64,000 nt of DNA from Halomonas sp. ALS9 (GTDB lineage: Bacteria > Pseudomonadota > Gammaproteobacteria > Pseudomonadales > Halomonadaceae): the NCBI RefSeq assembly GCF_001651035.1, contig NZ_LXRG01000173.1, forward strand, positions 186,001 through 250,000, read 5' to 3'. Made by a program: the position numbers and the translations under genes. Below, in pieces: positions 1-9,091 of the stretch. Position 1 is the first letter of the stretch; the number at the start of each line of letters is the position of its first letter. The notes below the pieces were generated by a model that had not been told where the DNA came from, made no database searches, and worked only from the letters and a program-made list of their open reading frames with translations.

Positions 1-2071
1 GCTTTCGCGTTCGGTCGCCCTGGCTGTCATGCTGGTTATTACCAGCCCAGCTGCCTTCGCGCAACTTGAGCCGACCAACGAACAACGCCAGGCGGCAGTG
101 GAAATTGCGGACTCGCTCCGCTACGGCCACTATGCTGATATTACTTTTGATGAAGCGTGGTCGCAGGACGCTTTCCAACGCTACTTGGATATTCTTGACG
201 GCCAGCGCGCCTACCTCTTGCGCAGCGACATCGAGCCCTATCGCCACTTAGAGACAGGCATGGCAGACGCCCTTTTTAATGGCGATCTAGAGGATGCATT
301 TGGCCTCTACAACGCCTTCAGCGAGAGGCAGCGGGCGCGCCTTGAGTCACTGCTTGCGCAGCTTGACGAAGGCCTTGATTTCGATTTTGAGAGCAACGAG
401 CGCCTAGAAATTGACCGTGAAGAGGCGCCTTGGGCATCCCGGCAAAGCGAACTCGACGAGTTATGGCGCAAGCGGCTCAAAAACGACGCTTTAACACTTG
501 CCTTGACCGATCAGGATGACGAGCAGATTGAAACAAATCTGCGCCAACGCTATGAAGGCCAACTGACGCGCTTGGAACAAACCGAACCTGAGGATGTATT
601 TGGCGTACTGATGGCGGCCGTCACTAGCAGCATCGACCCACACACCGGTTATCTCTCCCCCCGCCAGGGCGAATCGTTTGATATCCAAATGAGCCTCTCC
701 CTTGAAGGCATTGGCGCCCTGCTTCAATCGGACGGCGAGTACGTAAAAGTCTCCAGTTTAGTACCCGGTGGCCCAGCAGAACGCGCCGGCGTATTGGAAC
801 CCGCTGATCGAATCATCGCCGTAGGCCAGGAAGAAGGCGAGATGGTCAATGTGGTTGGCATGCGCCTGGATAACGTGGTGGATCTGATTCGCGGCCCCAA
901 AGGCTCTATTGTTCGCCTGGATGTGGTACCTGCCCAAGCGGTTGATATGACCCGTTCGCAAACCGTTCAGATCACCCGTGATACCGTCAGCCTTGAAGAT
1001 CAAGCCGCCCACGGCGAAGTGATTGAAGTGCAGCGAGACGGCGAACCACACCGCCTAGGGGTGATTAATATCCCTACTTTCTATGTCGACTTTGACGCCT
1101 GGCAAGCGGGTGAGGAGGAGTATCGCAGCACCACGCGTGATGTCGCCAAAGAAGTTGAACGTCTGAAAGAAGAGGGCGTGGAAGGTATCGTGCTTGACCT
1201 GCGCAACAACGGCGGCGGCGCGCTGCAGGAAGCCAATTCGCTTATTGGCCTGTTTATTGACCGCGGCCCCACCGTACAAGTGCGCGATGCCCAGGGACGC
1301 ATTCAGCTCTATGGCGACAGTGAAGCAGGAACGCTCTATGACGGCCCCCTAGGCGTGCTAGTGAATCGCCTCTCCGCCTCCGCTTCAGAAATCTTTGCGG
1401 GTGCGATTCAAGACTACGGTCGCGGCCTCGTTCTGGGTACGTCAACCTTCGGTAAAGGCACCGTGCAGACGCTTAACGAATTGAGCCATGGGCAGATTAA
1501 GCTAACCCGCGCCAAGTTCTATCGCATCTCTGGCGATAGCACCCAGAACCGCGGCGTTGAGCCAGATATCGACTTCCCCAGCCTGATTGACCCCGAGCGT
1601 ATCGGTGAAAGCAGTCTGGATAATGCGCTAGCCTGGGATACCGTTCAGAACGTGCAGTATCGTCGCTATGGCGAACCTGAAACCATGCTGGACAAACTGA
1701 TAGCTCAGCACAATGCACGGGCCGAAAACAACGCGAACTTCCGCTATTTAGAGCGCCAGTCCACGCTGGCCCGACAGTTACGTGAGCAGCACACCAGCGT
1801 GAGCTTAAATCGCGAGCAGCGTAAACGCGAAATGGAAGCCCAGGAAGCCGAACAGCTCTCGTTGGAAAACCAACGCCGCCGTGCGCTAGGTTTAGAGGAA
1901 CTGGATGAGTGGATGGATGCTCGAATGGACGAAGTTGCCGATACCGAAGAGACCGATAGCACTGAGGATGAGGCTCTGGCCGTTGATCGTGCCTATGTAC
2001 TCGAATCTGCTGAAATCCTACTCGATTACACCCACCTGCAAGAGTCTCGGCGACTAGCCGCAAAGCGTTAA
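1..2071 (+). CDS. prc: Tail-specific (C-terminal processing) periplasmic protease Prc, 5' end cut off
   Basis: This serine protease degrades and processes periplasmic proteins by their C-termini. The frame is open to the left edge and encodes a hydrophobic stretch ending PAAFAQ, so the true start and part of the signal peptide lie outside the window. Counting from the Met at 29, a PDZ domain lies near residues 225-315 (GGPAERAGV), and the S41 catalytic core follows with the Ser of SASASEIF at about 451 and the Lys of FGKGTVQ at about 476, the same 25-residue spacing as in E. coli Prc. The C-terminal region is charged and helical, as is usual for the family. A strong hairpin follows the stop codon. 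Confidence 0.96.
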   Translation, partial: LSRSVALAVMLVITSPAAFAQLEPTNEQRQAAVEIADSLRYGHYADITFDEAWSQDAFQRYLDILDGQRAYLLRSDIEPYRHLETGMADALFNGDLEDAFGLYNAFSERQRARLESLLAQLDEGLDFDFESNERLEIDREEAPWASRQSELDELWRKRLKNDALTLALTDQDDEQIETNLRQRYEGQLTRLEQTEPEDVFGVLMAAVTSSIDPHTGYLSPRQGESFDIQMSLSLEGIGALLQSDGEYVKVSSLVPGGPAERAGVLEPADRIIAVGQEEGEMVNVVGMRLDNVVDLIRGPKGSIVRLDVVPAQAVDMTRSQTVQITRDTVSLEDQAAHGEVIEVQRDGEPHRLGVINIPTFYVDFDAWQAGEEEYRSTTRDVAKEVERLKEEGVEGIVLDLRNNGGGALQEANSLIGLFIDRGPTVQVRDAQGRIQLYGDSEAGTLYDGPLGVLVNRLSASASEIFAGAIQDYGRGLVLGTSTFGKGTVQTLNELSHGQIKLTRAKFYRISGDSTQNRGVEPDIDFPSLIDPERIGESSLDNALAWDTVQNVQYRRYGEPETMLDKLIAQHNARAENNANFRYLERQSTLARQLREQHTSVSLNREQRKREMEAQEAEQLSLENQRRRALGLEELDEWMDARMDEVADTEETDSTEDEALAVDRAYVLESAEILLDYTHLQESRRLAAKR

Positions 2072-2121
2072 TGGCTTTCTGTTAAACGCTAAGCTGACTG
2101 CTAAACACTACGCTGAGTTCA

Positions 2122-2156
2122 AAAACGCCGCCCCTTTCACAAGGGGCGGCGTTTTG
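2122..2156. terminator. Bidirectional intrinsic terminator between prc and the ArsR-type gene
   Basis: The sequence ACGCCGCCCCTT, a four-base loop and AAGGGGCGGCGT form a GC-rich hairpin. It is preceded by an A run and followed by a T run, so it can end transcription of both convergent genes. Confidence 0.9.
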
Positions 2157-2159
2157 GTT

Positions 2160-2525
2160 TTAACAGAGCGCCGCCAGGCGGTCAGGCCGATCGCCCATTT
2201 TGGTTAAGCGCTTAGTGAGCGCTGCCAACTGAACGGCACTGCCCTGACTACCCGCGCGAATAATCTCAAGTGCCCAGGCAGGTAACTTTGGAGCGAGCCG
2301 GTAATAGACCCACTGACCTTCGCGCTGATCACTCAGCAGCCCGCATTGACGCAGCTGAGCCAAATGACGCGATACTTTAGGCTGCGACTCCTGCAACGCA
2401 TGAGTCATTTCGCACACGCAAAGCTCGCGCTCTTGAGCCACCAGGAGCACCAGCATCAAACGCGTTTCATCGCTTAAACACTTAAATACTTGCAGCGCCT
2501 TGGGCGCATTGACGTTGCCCACCAT
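2160..2525 (-). CDS. ArsR/SmtB-family metalloregulator, arsenic-type
   Basis: This is a 121-residue winged-helix repressor. Near residues 34-40 it has ELCVCEM, which matches the ELCVCEL arsenite-binding signature of classical ArsR proteins, where the two Cys residues in the DNA-binding helix sense As(III)/Sb(III). The recognition region QPKVSRHLAQLRQCGL follows. Length and layout are typical. No arsenite pump, arsenate reductase or other target gene is adjacent: the left neighbour is the convergent prc and the right neighbours are tRNA genes. It is therefore an orphan regulator here, probably autoregulated. Family assignment is firm; the ligand is inferred from the motif. Confidence 0.88.
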   Translation of the reverse strand: MVGNVNAPKALQVFKCLSDETRLMLVLLVAQERELCVCEMTHALQESQPKVSRHLAQLRQCGLLSDQREGQWVYYRLAPKLPAWALEIIRAGSQGSAVQLAALTKRLTKMGDRPDRLAALC

Positions 2526-2757
2526 GAACTTCCTAAACCAATGGATGATCAGCGTATTTTACGTCACTAGAGTGGCTGACGATAAGTATCAATCACCGTT
2601 GCAACGATCCAACATACGCACCTTTCAGGCACGACAAAATAGCCTAGGCGCTAGCTGGCGGCGATATAGCATGATGGGTAGCATTAAATGAGAACAGTCA
2701 GCGTTTAGCTAACTGGCATTTCAACGAATGACAATATAGAAGGGGAATAAAGAGAGA

Positions 2758-2833
2758 TGGCTCCTCGAGCAGGACTCGAACCTGCGACCCAATGATTAAC
2801 AGTCATTTGCTCTACCAACTGAGCTATCGAGGA
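2758..2833 (-). tRNA. tRNA-Asn(GTT), copy 3 in transcription order
   Basis: This is a 76-base tRNA with encoded CCA. The reverse complement starts TCCTCGATAGCTCAG, has anticodon loop CTGTTAA (GTT) and T arm GGTTCGAGTCC, and the acceptor stem closes. It is identical to the other two copies. Confidence 0.98.
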
Positions 2834-2918
2834 ACAATGCACTACCTAAGACAACGCACCGACTAATACGGCGTACTGTAAAGAGGCAGCTAAAATAGAT
2901 ACTAACAGCAGTACAACT

Positions 2919-2994
2919 TGGCTCCTCGAGCAGGACTCGAACCTGCGACCCAATGATTAACAGTCATTTGCTCTACCAACTGAGCTATCGAGGA
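2919..2994 (-). tRNA. tRNA-Asn(GTT), copy 2 in transcription order
   Basis: This 76-base tRNA with encoded CCA is identical to its neighbours. It is separated from copy 3 by 85 bases and from copy 1 by 53 bases, and the spacers are unrelated to each other. It is probably part of one precursor transcript. Confidence 0.98.
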
Positions 2995-3047
2995 ACATTG
3001 TGATGTTTAGAGCGAAGCCAACCTGATGATCAATATCAGCAAGTAAT

Positions 3048-3123
3048 TGGCTCCTCGAGCAGGACTCGAACCTGCGACCCAATGATTAACAGTCATTTGC
3101 TCTACCAACTGAGCTATCGAGGA
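3048..3123 (-). tRNA. tRNA-Asn(GTT), copy 1 in transcription order
   Basis: This is the promoter-proximal copy of the triplet, 76 bases with encoded CCA and anticodon GTT. A good sigma-70 promoter lies just upstream on the minus strand. Confidence 0.98.
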
Positions 3124-3143
3124 ACTGCCTAAACACGGTGCGT

Positions 3144-3171
3144 AGTATACCCATAGAATCCTGAGGGTCAA
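3144..3171 (-). promoter_or_regulatory. Sigma-70 promoter of the tRNA-Asn array
   Basis: On the minus strand a -35 element TTGACC (3166-3171) and a -10 element TATACT (3144-3149) are separated by 16 bases. They sit about 20 bases upstream of the first mature tRNA-Asn end. I see no comparable promoter in the two inter-tRNA spacers, which supports one transcript. Confidence 0.75.
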
Positions 3172-3321
3172 GTATCGATTATGGATGAATGCTAGCCGCT
3201 GGTTTCTTCAATCCGTATAATGCGCCTACTCATGATAGCGGTTTGGCCTAGTAACCTGCTGGCCGCACGACAACACTCCATTCATCCTCGTCCCCCGACG
3301 ACTCATAGATGACAGGTACCG

Positions 3322-4665
3322 ATGGCGAAGAAGCTCTTCATCAAAACGCACGGCTGCCAAATGAACGAGTACGACTCCTCTCGCATGGCGGATCTGCTCG
3401 GCGAATCTCACCAGCTCGAACTCACTGATAATGAGCGTGAAGCCGATGTCATTCTGTTAAACACCTGCTCGATTCGCGAAAAAGCGCAGGAGAAAGTTTT
3501 TCATCAGCTGGGACGCTGGAAAAAACTCAAAGATGCCAACCCTAACTTAGTGATTGGCGTTGGTGGCTGCGTAGCAAGCCAGGAAGGCGAAGCGATTCGC
3601 AAGCGTGCCCCTCACGTGGACATGGTGTTCGGGCCGCAAACCCTGCACCGCGTACCGTCGATGCTGGATGCCCGTGGCAATAACCAGATTGCCGCGGTGG
3701 ATGTCACTTTTCCCGAGATCGAAAAGTTCGACCACCTGCCCAAGCCTACTTCCGACGGTGCAACGGCGTTTTTGTCGATCATGGAAGGCTGCTCAAAGTA
3801 TTGCACCTTCTGCGTGGTGCCCTACACCCGCGGTGAAGAGGTCTCGCGTCCCTTTGAGGCGGTGATGGATGAAGTCATCCACCTCTCCGACCAGGGCGTG
3901 CGCGAAATTAACCTGCTAGGCCAGAACGTGAATGCCTATCGCGGTGAGAACCAGCTTGGCGATGAAATCGATCTTGCTGAGCTGATTGCCTGTGTGGCGG
4001 CGGTTGATGGTATTGACCGCATACGCTTTACCACCTCGCACCCGGTAGAATTTACCGACAGCCTGGTTGACGCCTTCGCCGATATTCCCGAGTTGGTCAG
4101 TCACCTGCACCTGCCGGTTCAGTCGGGCTCAGACCGGATCCTCAACGCCATGAAGCGTGGCCATACGGCGGCAGAGTATGTCGAGAAGATGGAGCGTATC
4201 CGCGCCAATCGCCCGGACATAAGCTTCTCATCTGATTTCATCATCGGCTTCCCCGGCGAAACAGAAGAAGATTTTGAGGCGACGATGAACCTGATTCATC
4301 AGATCGGTTTCGATCATTCGTTTAGCTTCGTTTACTCTGCGCGCCCCGGCACCCCGGCCTCTGGCCTCCCGGATGAAACCCCGGAAAGTGTCAAAAAGCA
4401 GCGTTTGGCAATATTACAAGAGCGGATTATTCAACAAACCGCGCAAATTAGCCGTCGCATGGTAGGTAGCACGCAGCGTGTGCTGGTCAACGGCTTTTCG
4501 CCACGCGACCCCGGCCAGCTCTCAGGGCGCACCGAGAATAACCGGGTAGTCAACTTCCGCGCCGCCAACCCCACTGAGCTGATCGGCTACTTTGTCGATG
4601 TGGAAATCACTGAAGCATTCCCCAATTCTCTGCGCGGTGAGCTTGCCTCGCCCGAGCGCTATTAA
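3322..4665 (+). CDS. miaB: tRNA-2-methylthio-N6-dimethylallyladenosine synthase MiaB
   Basis: This radical-SAM methylthiotransferase converts i6A37 to ms2i6A37 in tRNAs reading UNN codons. The 447-residue protein has the N-terminal UPF0004 domain with Cys12 (HGCQMN) and further conserved Cys (NTCSIR, GGCVA) for one Fe-S cluster. The radical SAM CxxxCxxC at 157/161/164 (CSKYCTFC) holds the second, and the C-terminal TRAM domain ends the protein. Cysteine positions match E. coli MiaB. The next gene is phoH, a widespread gammaproteobacterial arrangement. Confidence 0.98.
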   Translation: MAKKLFIKTHGCQMNEYDSSRMADLLGESHQLELTDNEREADVILLNTCSIREKAQEKVFHQLGRWKKLKDANPNLVIGVGGCVASQEGEAIRKRAPHVDMVFGPQTLHRVPSMLDARGNNQIAAVDVTFPEIEKFDHLPKPTSDGATAFLSIMEGCSKYCTFCVVPYTRGEEVSRPFEAVMDEVIHLSDQGVREINLLGQNVNAYRGENQLGDEIDLAELIACVAAVDGIDRIRFTTSHPVEFTDSLVDAFADIPELVSHLHLPVQSGSDRILNAMKRGHTAAEYVEKMERIRANRPDISFSSDFIIGFPGETEEDFEATMNLIHQIGFDHSFSFVYSARPGTPASGLPDETPESVKKQRLAILQERIIQQTAQISRRMVGSTQRVLVNGFSPRDPGQLSGRTENNRVVNFRAANPTELIGYFVDVEITEAFPNSLRGELASPERY

Positions 4666-4764
4666 TCGTTCTCTTAGCACAGCTAACTAACACAGGTAAT
4701 TGCCCCGACACCACTCGGGGCAGTAAGCTGAACGATACACACACTAACGAGGGGTTCCCCACTC

Positions 4765-5844
4765 TTGAGCCAGCCAACACCTCAGGCCAATCGCATCATC
4801 ACCTTAAGCCTTGAACCCAATGATCCGCAGCGCCTTGCTAGCCTTTGCGGCCAGCAGGACGAGCATTTGAAGCTGATTGAAAGCCGCCTAGATGTGACGC
4901 TGCGCAACCGGGGCAATGTGTTTCAACTGGCGGGCCCCGCCAACCGTATTAAGGCAGCGGCGAACGTGTTGGAGCACCTCTATCGTGAAACAGCGGCGAG
5001 CGAGCTTGAGGCTGATACCGTGCACCTATTCCTGCAAGAGTCCGGGCTTGAAGCGCTGGAAGAGGAAGAAGACGGCAGCGGCAGCAGCGATGAAGTGATC
5101 ATGCGCACACCGCGTACCATGATCAAACCACGCGGGCTTAACCAGCAACGCTACGTTTCAAGTATCCGCGAGCACGATATCAACTTCGGCATTGGGCCTG
5201 CGGGCACGGGTAAAACCTACCTTGCCGTTGCCGCCGCGGTCGAAGCACTTAACCAACAGGAAGTTCGCCGCATCCTGCTCGTGCGCCCGGCGGTTGAAGC
5301 GGGTGAAAAGCTGGGTTTCCTGCCCGGCGATCTGGCTCAGAAAATCGATCCCTACCTGCGTCCTCTTTACGACGCCTTGTATGAAATGATCGGTTTTGAG
5401 CAAGTAGCCAAATTGATTGAGCGCCAGGTAATTGAGATCGCCCCACTGGCTTATATGCGCGGCCGTACGCTCAATAACTCCTATATCATTTTAGATGAGA
5501 GCCAGAACACCACCCCGGAGCAGATGAAAATGTTCCTAACCCGGATTGGCTTTGGCTCCACCGCGGTGATTACCGGCGACGTGACCCAGGTCGACCTGCC
5601 CAAAGGCCAGCGTTCAGGGCTGATTCAAGTGCTCGACGTACTGAAAGATACTCAAGGCATCGGTGTTACCCACTTTGCCGCCAAGGATGTGGTACGTCAC
5701 CCGCTGGTTCAGCGCATTATCGAAGCCTACGATATGTTTGAATCCCAGCAGGAAGTGGAAGAGCGCGCCCGCCGCGAGGTACGCCAGCAAGAGCGCGACG
5801 CACGTATGCAGGCACGTGAAGGCGCCTGGGATAGCTCGCGATGA
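4765..5844 (+). CDS. ybeZ: PhoH-like ATPase (YbeZ), TTG start
   Basis: This is a cytoplasmic P-loop ATPase of the PhoH family, thought to work in RNA metabolism together with YbeY. The 359-residue protein has Walker A GPAGTGKT near residues 144-151 and a Walker B region YIILDESQN, with a charged, Arg-rich C-terminus. The start is a TTG at 4765, preceded by GAGGGG at 4749-4754; the first in-frame ATG lies well inside conserved sequence, so TTG is the likely start. Its last codons overlap the ybeY start by four bases (ATGA), indicating translational coupling. Confidence 0.96.
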   Translation: MSQPTPQANRIITLSLEPNDPQRLASLCGQQDEHLKLIESRLDVTLRNRGNVFQLAGPANRIKAAANVLEHLYRETAASELEADTVHLFLQESGLEALEEEEDGSGSSDEVIMRTPRTMIKPRGLNQQRYVSSIREHDINFGIGPAGTGKTYLAVAAAVEALNQQEVRRILLVRPAVEAGEKLGFLPGDLAQKIDPYLRPLYDALYEMIGFEQVAKLIERQVIEIAPLAYMRGRTLNNSYIILDESQNTTPEQMKMFLTRIGFGSTAVITGDVTQVDLPKGQRSGLIQVLDVLKDTQGIGVTHFAAKDVVRHPLVQRIIEAYDMFESQQEVEERARREVRQQERDARMQAREGAWDSSR

Positions 5845-6368
5845 GCGTATCTTTGAACGATGCCCCTGTGAACCAGGCTACCGAGGTCATCGTTGATCGC
5901 CAGGCAGCGATTGACGAACCACTGCTACCCAGCCTGAAACAGCTCACCCACTGGGTGGGCTGTGTGTTTGCCCACCACCCTGACGATCAGCGTCTTGAAG
6001 TGACGATTCGCTTTGTGGATGAGGGTGAAAGCCAAACGCTCAACCGAGATTATCGCGGCAAAGATAGCACGACCAACGTACTGTCATTCCCCTTTGAAGG
6101 CCCACCGGGAGTTGATTTGCCGTTACTTGGCGATCTGGTGATTTGTCACGCCGTAGTAGCCAAAGAAGCCAGCGAGCAAAATAAGCCCATTGAGCATCAC
6201 TACGCCCATATGGTCGTGCATGGCATCCTGCATTTAATGGGCTACGATCATATTGACGATGAAGAAGCCGAAGAGATGGAGCAGTTCGAGCGTGAGCTGT
6301 TGGCCGAACTGAGCATCCCTGACCCCTACTCTGACGATACCCACGCACCCATGGGTGACGACGTCTAA
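5841..6368 (+). CDS. ybeY: Endoribonuclease YbeY (rRNA maturation factor)
   Basis: This is a zinc-dependent single-strand endoribonuclease needed for 16S rRNA 3'-end maturation and 70S quality control. The signature HGxLHLxGYDH is present as [11 protein letters not shown], with metal ligands His127, His131 and His137. At 175 residues it is slightly longer than E. coli YbeY because of an N-terminal extension. The start overlaps the phoH stop, so the pair is co-translated. Confidence 0.97.
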   Translation: MSVSLNDAPVNQATEVIVDRQAAIDEPLLPSLKQLTHWVGCVFAHHPDDQRLEVTIRFVDEGESQTLNRDYRGKDSTTNVLSFPFEGPPGVDLPLLGDLVICHAVVAKEASEQNKPIEHHYAHMVVHGILHLMGYDHIDDEEAEEMEQFERELLAELSIPDPYSDDTHAPMGDDV

Positions 6369-6490
6369 GCACCTACAACTTTATTATTTGCTAGCGGGTG
6401 CGTTAAATCAGGTAACAATGAATCTGGTACTATCCCCCGCTTCAGTGATAAAACAGCTACTTGTCTGCCCGCAAACGAGAGAATTGACGC

Positions 6491-7390
6491 ATGAGCGAAG
6501 ACCGATCGAGCAACCCTAATCAAAAATCCTGGCTCGAGAAACTCTTTGGCGCCCTTTCCGGAGATAATGACGAACCCAGCTCGCGAGATGAGCTGATGAC
6601 GTTTTTACGCCATACCGCAGGGAAATTAAAGCTGGATCAAGACGCCATCATGATCATCGAAGGCGCGCTAGAAATCAGCGACCAGCAAGTTCGTGAAGTA
6701 CTCATCCCCCGCTCCCAGGTATCGGCCATTGCCCTGGATCAAACCACCGATGGTTACCTACCGTTGATTCAGGAAACCGGCCACTCTCGCTACCCGGTCA
6801 TTGGCGAAAACCTGGATGATATTAAAGGTATTCTGCTGGTCAAAGACCTGCTACCACTGCTCTCGCAAACCCAGGCTCAGCGTGACGCCTTCAAGCTTGA
6901 TGACATTTTGCGCCCAGCGATGTTTATCCCCGAATCTAAACGGCTTAACAGCCTGCTCAAAGAGTTTCGTGACACCCATAATCATATGGCGGTCGTGGTG
7001 GATGAATACGGCGGTACCGCTGGTATTATTACCATTGAAGATATTCTTGAACAGATCGTCGGCGATATCGAAGATGAGCATGATACCGATGAAGAGGACG
7101 ATATCCGCGAGATTGAAAATGGCCGCTTTGCCATTCGCGCACTAACCCCTATCGAAGACTTCAATGAACGCTTTGATACCGAGTTCTCTGACGAAGAGTT
7201 TGATACCGTTGGCGGCCTGGTAATGCAGCAGTTCGGCCATCTCCCTCGGCGCGGTGAACACACCGTGCTTGGCGGCTGGCGGTTTATAATTCTCAATGCC
7301 GACACTCGGCGCATTCGTCTGCTCGAAGCCTACCGCGACACCCGCCGTGATGACGAAGAGGATGATGACCAGGAGAACAAGCCAGCCTAG
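6491..7390 (+). CDS. ybeX: CorC/YbeX family protein with two CBS domains
   Basis: This is a cytosolic CorC-type protein linked to Mg/Co efflux and, in E. coli YbeX, to ribosome metabolism. The 299-residue protein has two CBS domains around residues 65-190 (VREVLIPRSQV, MAVVVDEYGGTAGIITIEDI) and a C-terminal CorC_HlyC domain (GGLVMQQFGHLPRRGE). There is no membrane segment, as expected for this subfamily. It sits between ybeY and lnt as in enterics. The 122-base gap after ybeY leaves room for its own promoter. Confidence 0.95.
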   Translation: MSEDRSSNPNQKSWLEKLFGALSGDNDEPSSRDELMTFLRHTAGKLKLDQDAIMIIEGALEISDQQVREVLIPRSQVSAIALDQTTDGYLPLIQETGHSRYPVIGENLDDIKGILLVKDLLPLLSQTQAQRDAFKLDDILRPAMFIPESKRLNSLLKEFRDTHNHMAVVVDEYGGTAGIITIEDILEQIVGDIEDEHDTDEEDDIREIENGRFAIRALTPIEDFNERFDTEFSDEEFDTVGGLVMQQFGHLPRRGEHTVLGGWRFIILNADTRRIRLLEAYRDTRRDDEEDDDQENKPA

Positions 7391-7454
7391 TCACAAGCCG
7401 TCACGCTGCTCGCTACCCCACTCTCTCGTACTTTACCGACGATAGGTTATCGCT

Positions 7455-8936
7455 ATGGGTTTACCCCCCGCGTTTTTGTTACAGCTGCTTGCCGCCCTGG
7501 TGGCGGGCGGTTTCACCACCCTAACGGCTTCCCCTTTTGAGCTTTGGTGGCTAGGCCCGGTGGCGATTGGTTTGCTGTATGTTGGCCTGCACACCTTAAC
7601 TCCCGCCCAGGCGGCCCTGAAAGGGTGGCTGTACGGCGTGGCGCTATTCGCCAGCGGCACTTCCTGGGTGTATATCTCTATCCATGACTATGGCTATACC
7701 GGCGTACCGCTGGCGGTATTTCTTACCGCGTTGTTCGTCACGGTTCTGGCGTTGTTTTTTGCCGGCACCTTCTGGCTATATCGGCGTTTCACCTCTGCCC
7801 GGCTGGCGTTTGTCAGTTTTGCCGGTGCCTGGGTACTGGGCGAGGTGCTGCGCACCTACCTGTTTACCGGCTTTCCCTGGCTGCTGCTGGGCTCAGGCTA
7901 TGTCGACTCACCACTAGCCGCCTGGGCGCCCGTTGGCGGCGTCTACCTACTCTCTTTATTGGTCGCACTGAGTGGTGCGCTTGGCGCTGAGTTGTTGCTT
8001 CGCCGCCGATGGTGGGCTCTTGCTCCTCTCGCGGCTATTTGGTTAATCCCACTGGCATTGCCGCAGCAGTGGACCACGCCAGCCAGTGAACCCACCCGTG
8101 TCGCCTTGCTGCAGGGCAACCTGCCTCAGCTGTCAAAGTGGACGCCAGAAGGCCAACGTGAAGCCGCCAATACCTATAGCGAACTCACCCGGGAAGTCGC
8201 CGACCAGGTCGATCTGATCATCTGGCCAGAGACTGCTCTACCGATGATGGAGATCCAGGCCCGCCCGGTGTTAGAGCGGGTGCAAGCTAACCTGCCGCGT
8301 GACGTCGCCCTGCTCACCGGCATCGTTCAGCGCGACGAACAAGAACGCTATTTCAATAGTGTCATTGGCGTAGGCGACGTAGAAGGCAACTACCAGAAAG
8401 AGCACCTGGTGCCCTTTGGCGAGTACCTACCGCTGGAGAGCGTGCTACGTGGGGCCATTAATTTTTTCGATTTACCAATGTCGACGTTTACCAAAGGTGA
8501 AACAGAGCAAACACCGATGCAGGCCGCCGGGATTTCTATTGGCAACGCGATCTGTTATGAGATTATTTACCCGCAGTTGGTCGCCCGCCGTGCCCAAGAT
8601 AGCGGAGTCATCATGACGGTCTCTAACGACACCTGGTTTGGCGCTTCAATCGGCCCCCACCAGCATCTTCAGATGGCACGGCTGCGTGCGTTAGAAAACG
8701 GTCGCTATGTGGTGCGCGCTACCAGTAACGGTATTACTGCGATTATCGACCCTAATGGGCAAATTGTTGAACGCGCGCCACAGTTTGAAACCACAACGCT
8801 TACCGGCGAGTTCTATGCGATGCAGGGCCTGACACCGTTCACCCGTTTGGGTAGTTGGCCTGCTTGGTTGCTGGCAGGACTGATGCTAATACCGGGCGTA
8901 GTGGCCACGCGAGGCACCCGCCAAGCGCGAAGCTGA
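7455..8936 (+). CDS. lnt: Apolipoprotein N-acyltransferase Lnt
   Basis: This inner-membrane enzyme adds the third acyl chain to the N-terminal Cys of lipoproteins before Lol sorting. The 493-residue protein has about six N-terminal hydrophobic segments (residues 5-210), a nitrilase-like periplasmic domain and a final membrane segment. The catalytic triad is visible as Glu259 (WPETALP), Lys315 (YQKEHLVPFGEY) and Cys367 (NAICYEI). The ATG is 64 bases after the corC stop. Confidence 0.97.
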   Translation: MGLPPAFLLQLLAALVAGGFTTLTASPFELWWLGPVAIGLLYVGLHTLTPAQAALKGWLYGVALFASGTSWVYISIHDYGYTGVPLAVFLTALFVTVLALFFAGTFWLYRRFTSARLAFVSFAGAWVLGEVLRTYLFTGFPWLLLGSGYVDSPLAAWAPVGGVYLLSLLVALSGALGAELLLRRRWWALAPLAAIWLIPLALPQQWTTPASEPTRVALLQGNLPQLSKWTPEGQREAANTYSELTREVADQVDLIIWPETALPMMEIQARPVLERVQANLPRDVALLTGIVQRDEQERYFNSVIGVGDVEGNYQKEHLVPFGEYLPLESVLRGAINFFDLPMSTFTKGETEQTPMQAAGISIGNAICYEIIYPQLVARRAQDSGVIMTVSNDTWFGASIGPHQHLQMARLRALENGRYVVRATSNGITAIIDPNGQIVERAPQFETTTLTGEFYAMQGLTPFTRLGSWPAWLLAGLMLIPGVVATRGTRQARS

Positions 8937-8942
8937 TAAAGC

Positions 8943-8975
8943 CGCGATTCTAGGAAGACAGTGCCTAGAATCGCG
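8943..8975. other. Perfect 12-bp inverted repeat after lnt
   Basis: CGCGATTCTAGG and its exact complement are separated by nine bases, starting six bases after the lnt stop. It can form a stable stem-loop, but no T run follows on the plus strand. It may protect the lnt mRNA 3' end or act with the hairpin downstream. Confidence 0.6.
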
Positions 8976-8994
8976 ACGCCTAGGAAATCTGCCT

Positions 8995-9032
8995 AAAAAA
9001 TGGCCCACGTCATAGGTAGGACGCGGGCCATT
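8995..9032 (-). terminator. Intrinsic terminator of the alcohol dehydrogenase gene
   Basis: AATGGCCC...GGGCCATT pairs, extended by GTC/GAC, around a short loop. On the minus strand the stem runs directly into a T6 tract, making it a good terminator for the gene reading from 10153. In the plus direction it is followed by AATTTT and may also stop lnt transcripts. Confidence 0.75.
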
Positions 9033-9091
9033 AATTTTACTCAATGCTCAGCCAAACACGCTTGCCTTTACCAGGCAGGCTATTCGGCGAT

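Noticed and set aside
1497-2063. 188-codon open frame on the minus strand inside prc
   Set aside because: It overlaps conserved coding sequence of prc entirely and its translation is not protein-like.
2758-3123. tRNA-Asn genes as an integration site for a genomic island
   Set aside because: No integrase, no direct repeat of a tRNA 3' end beyond the three complete genes, and the flanking genes are housekeeping.
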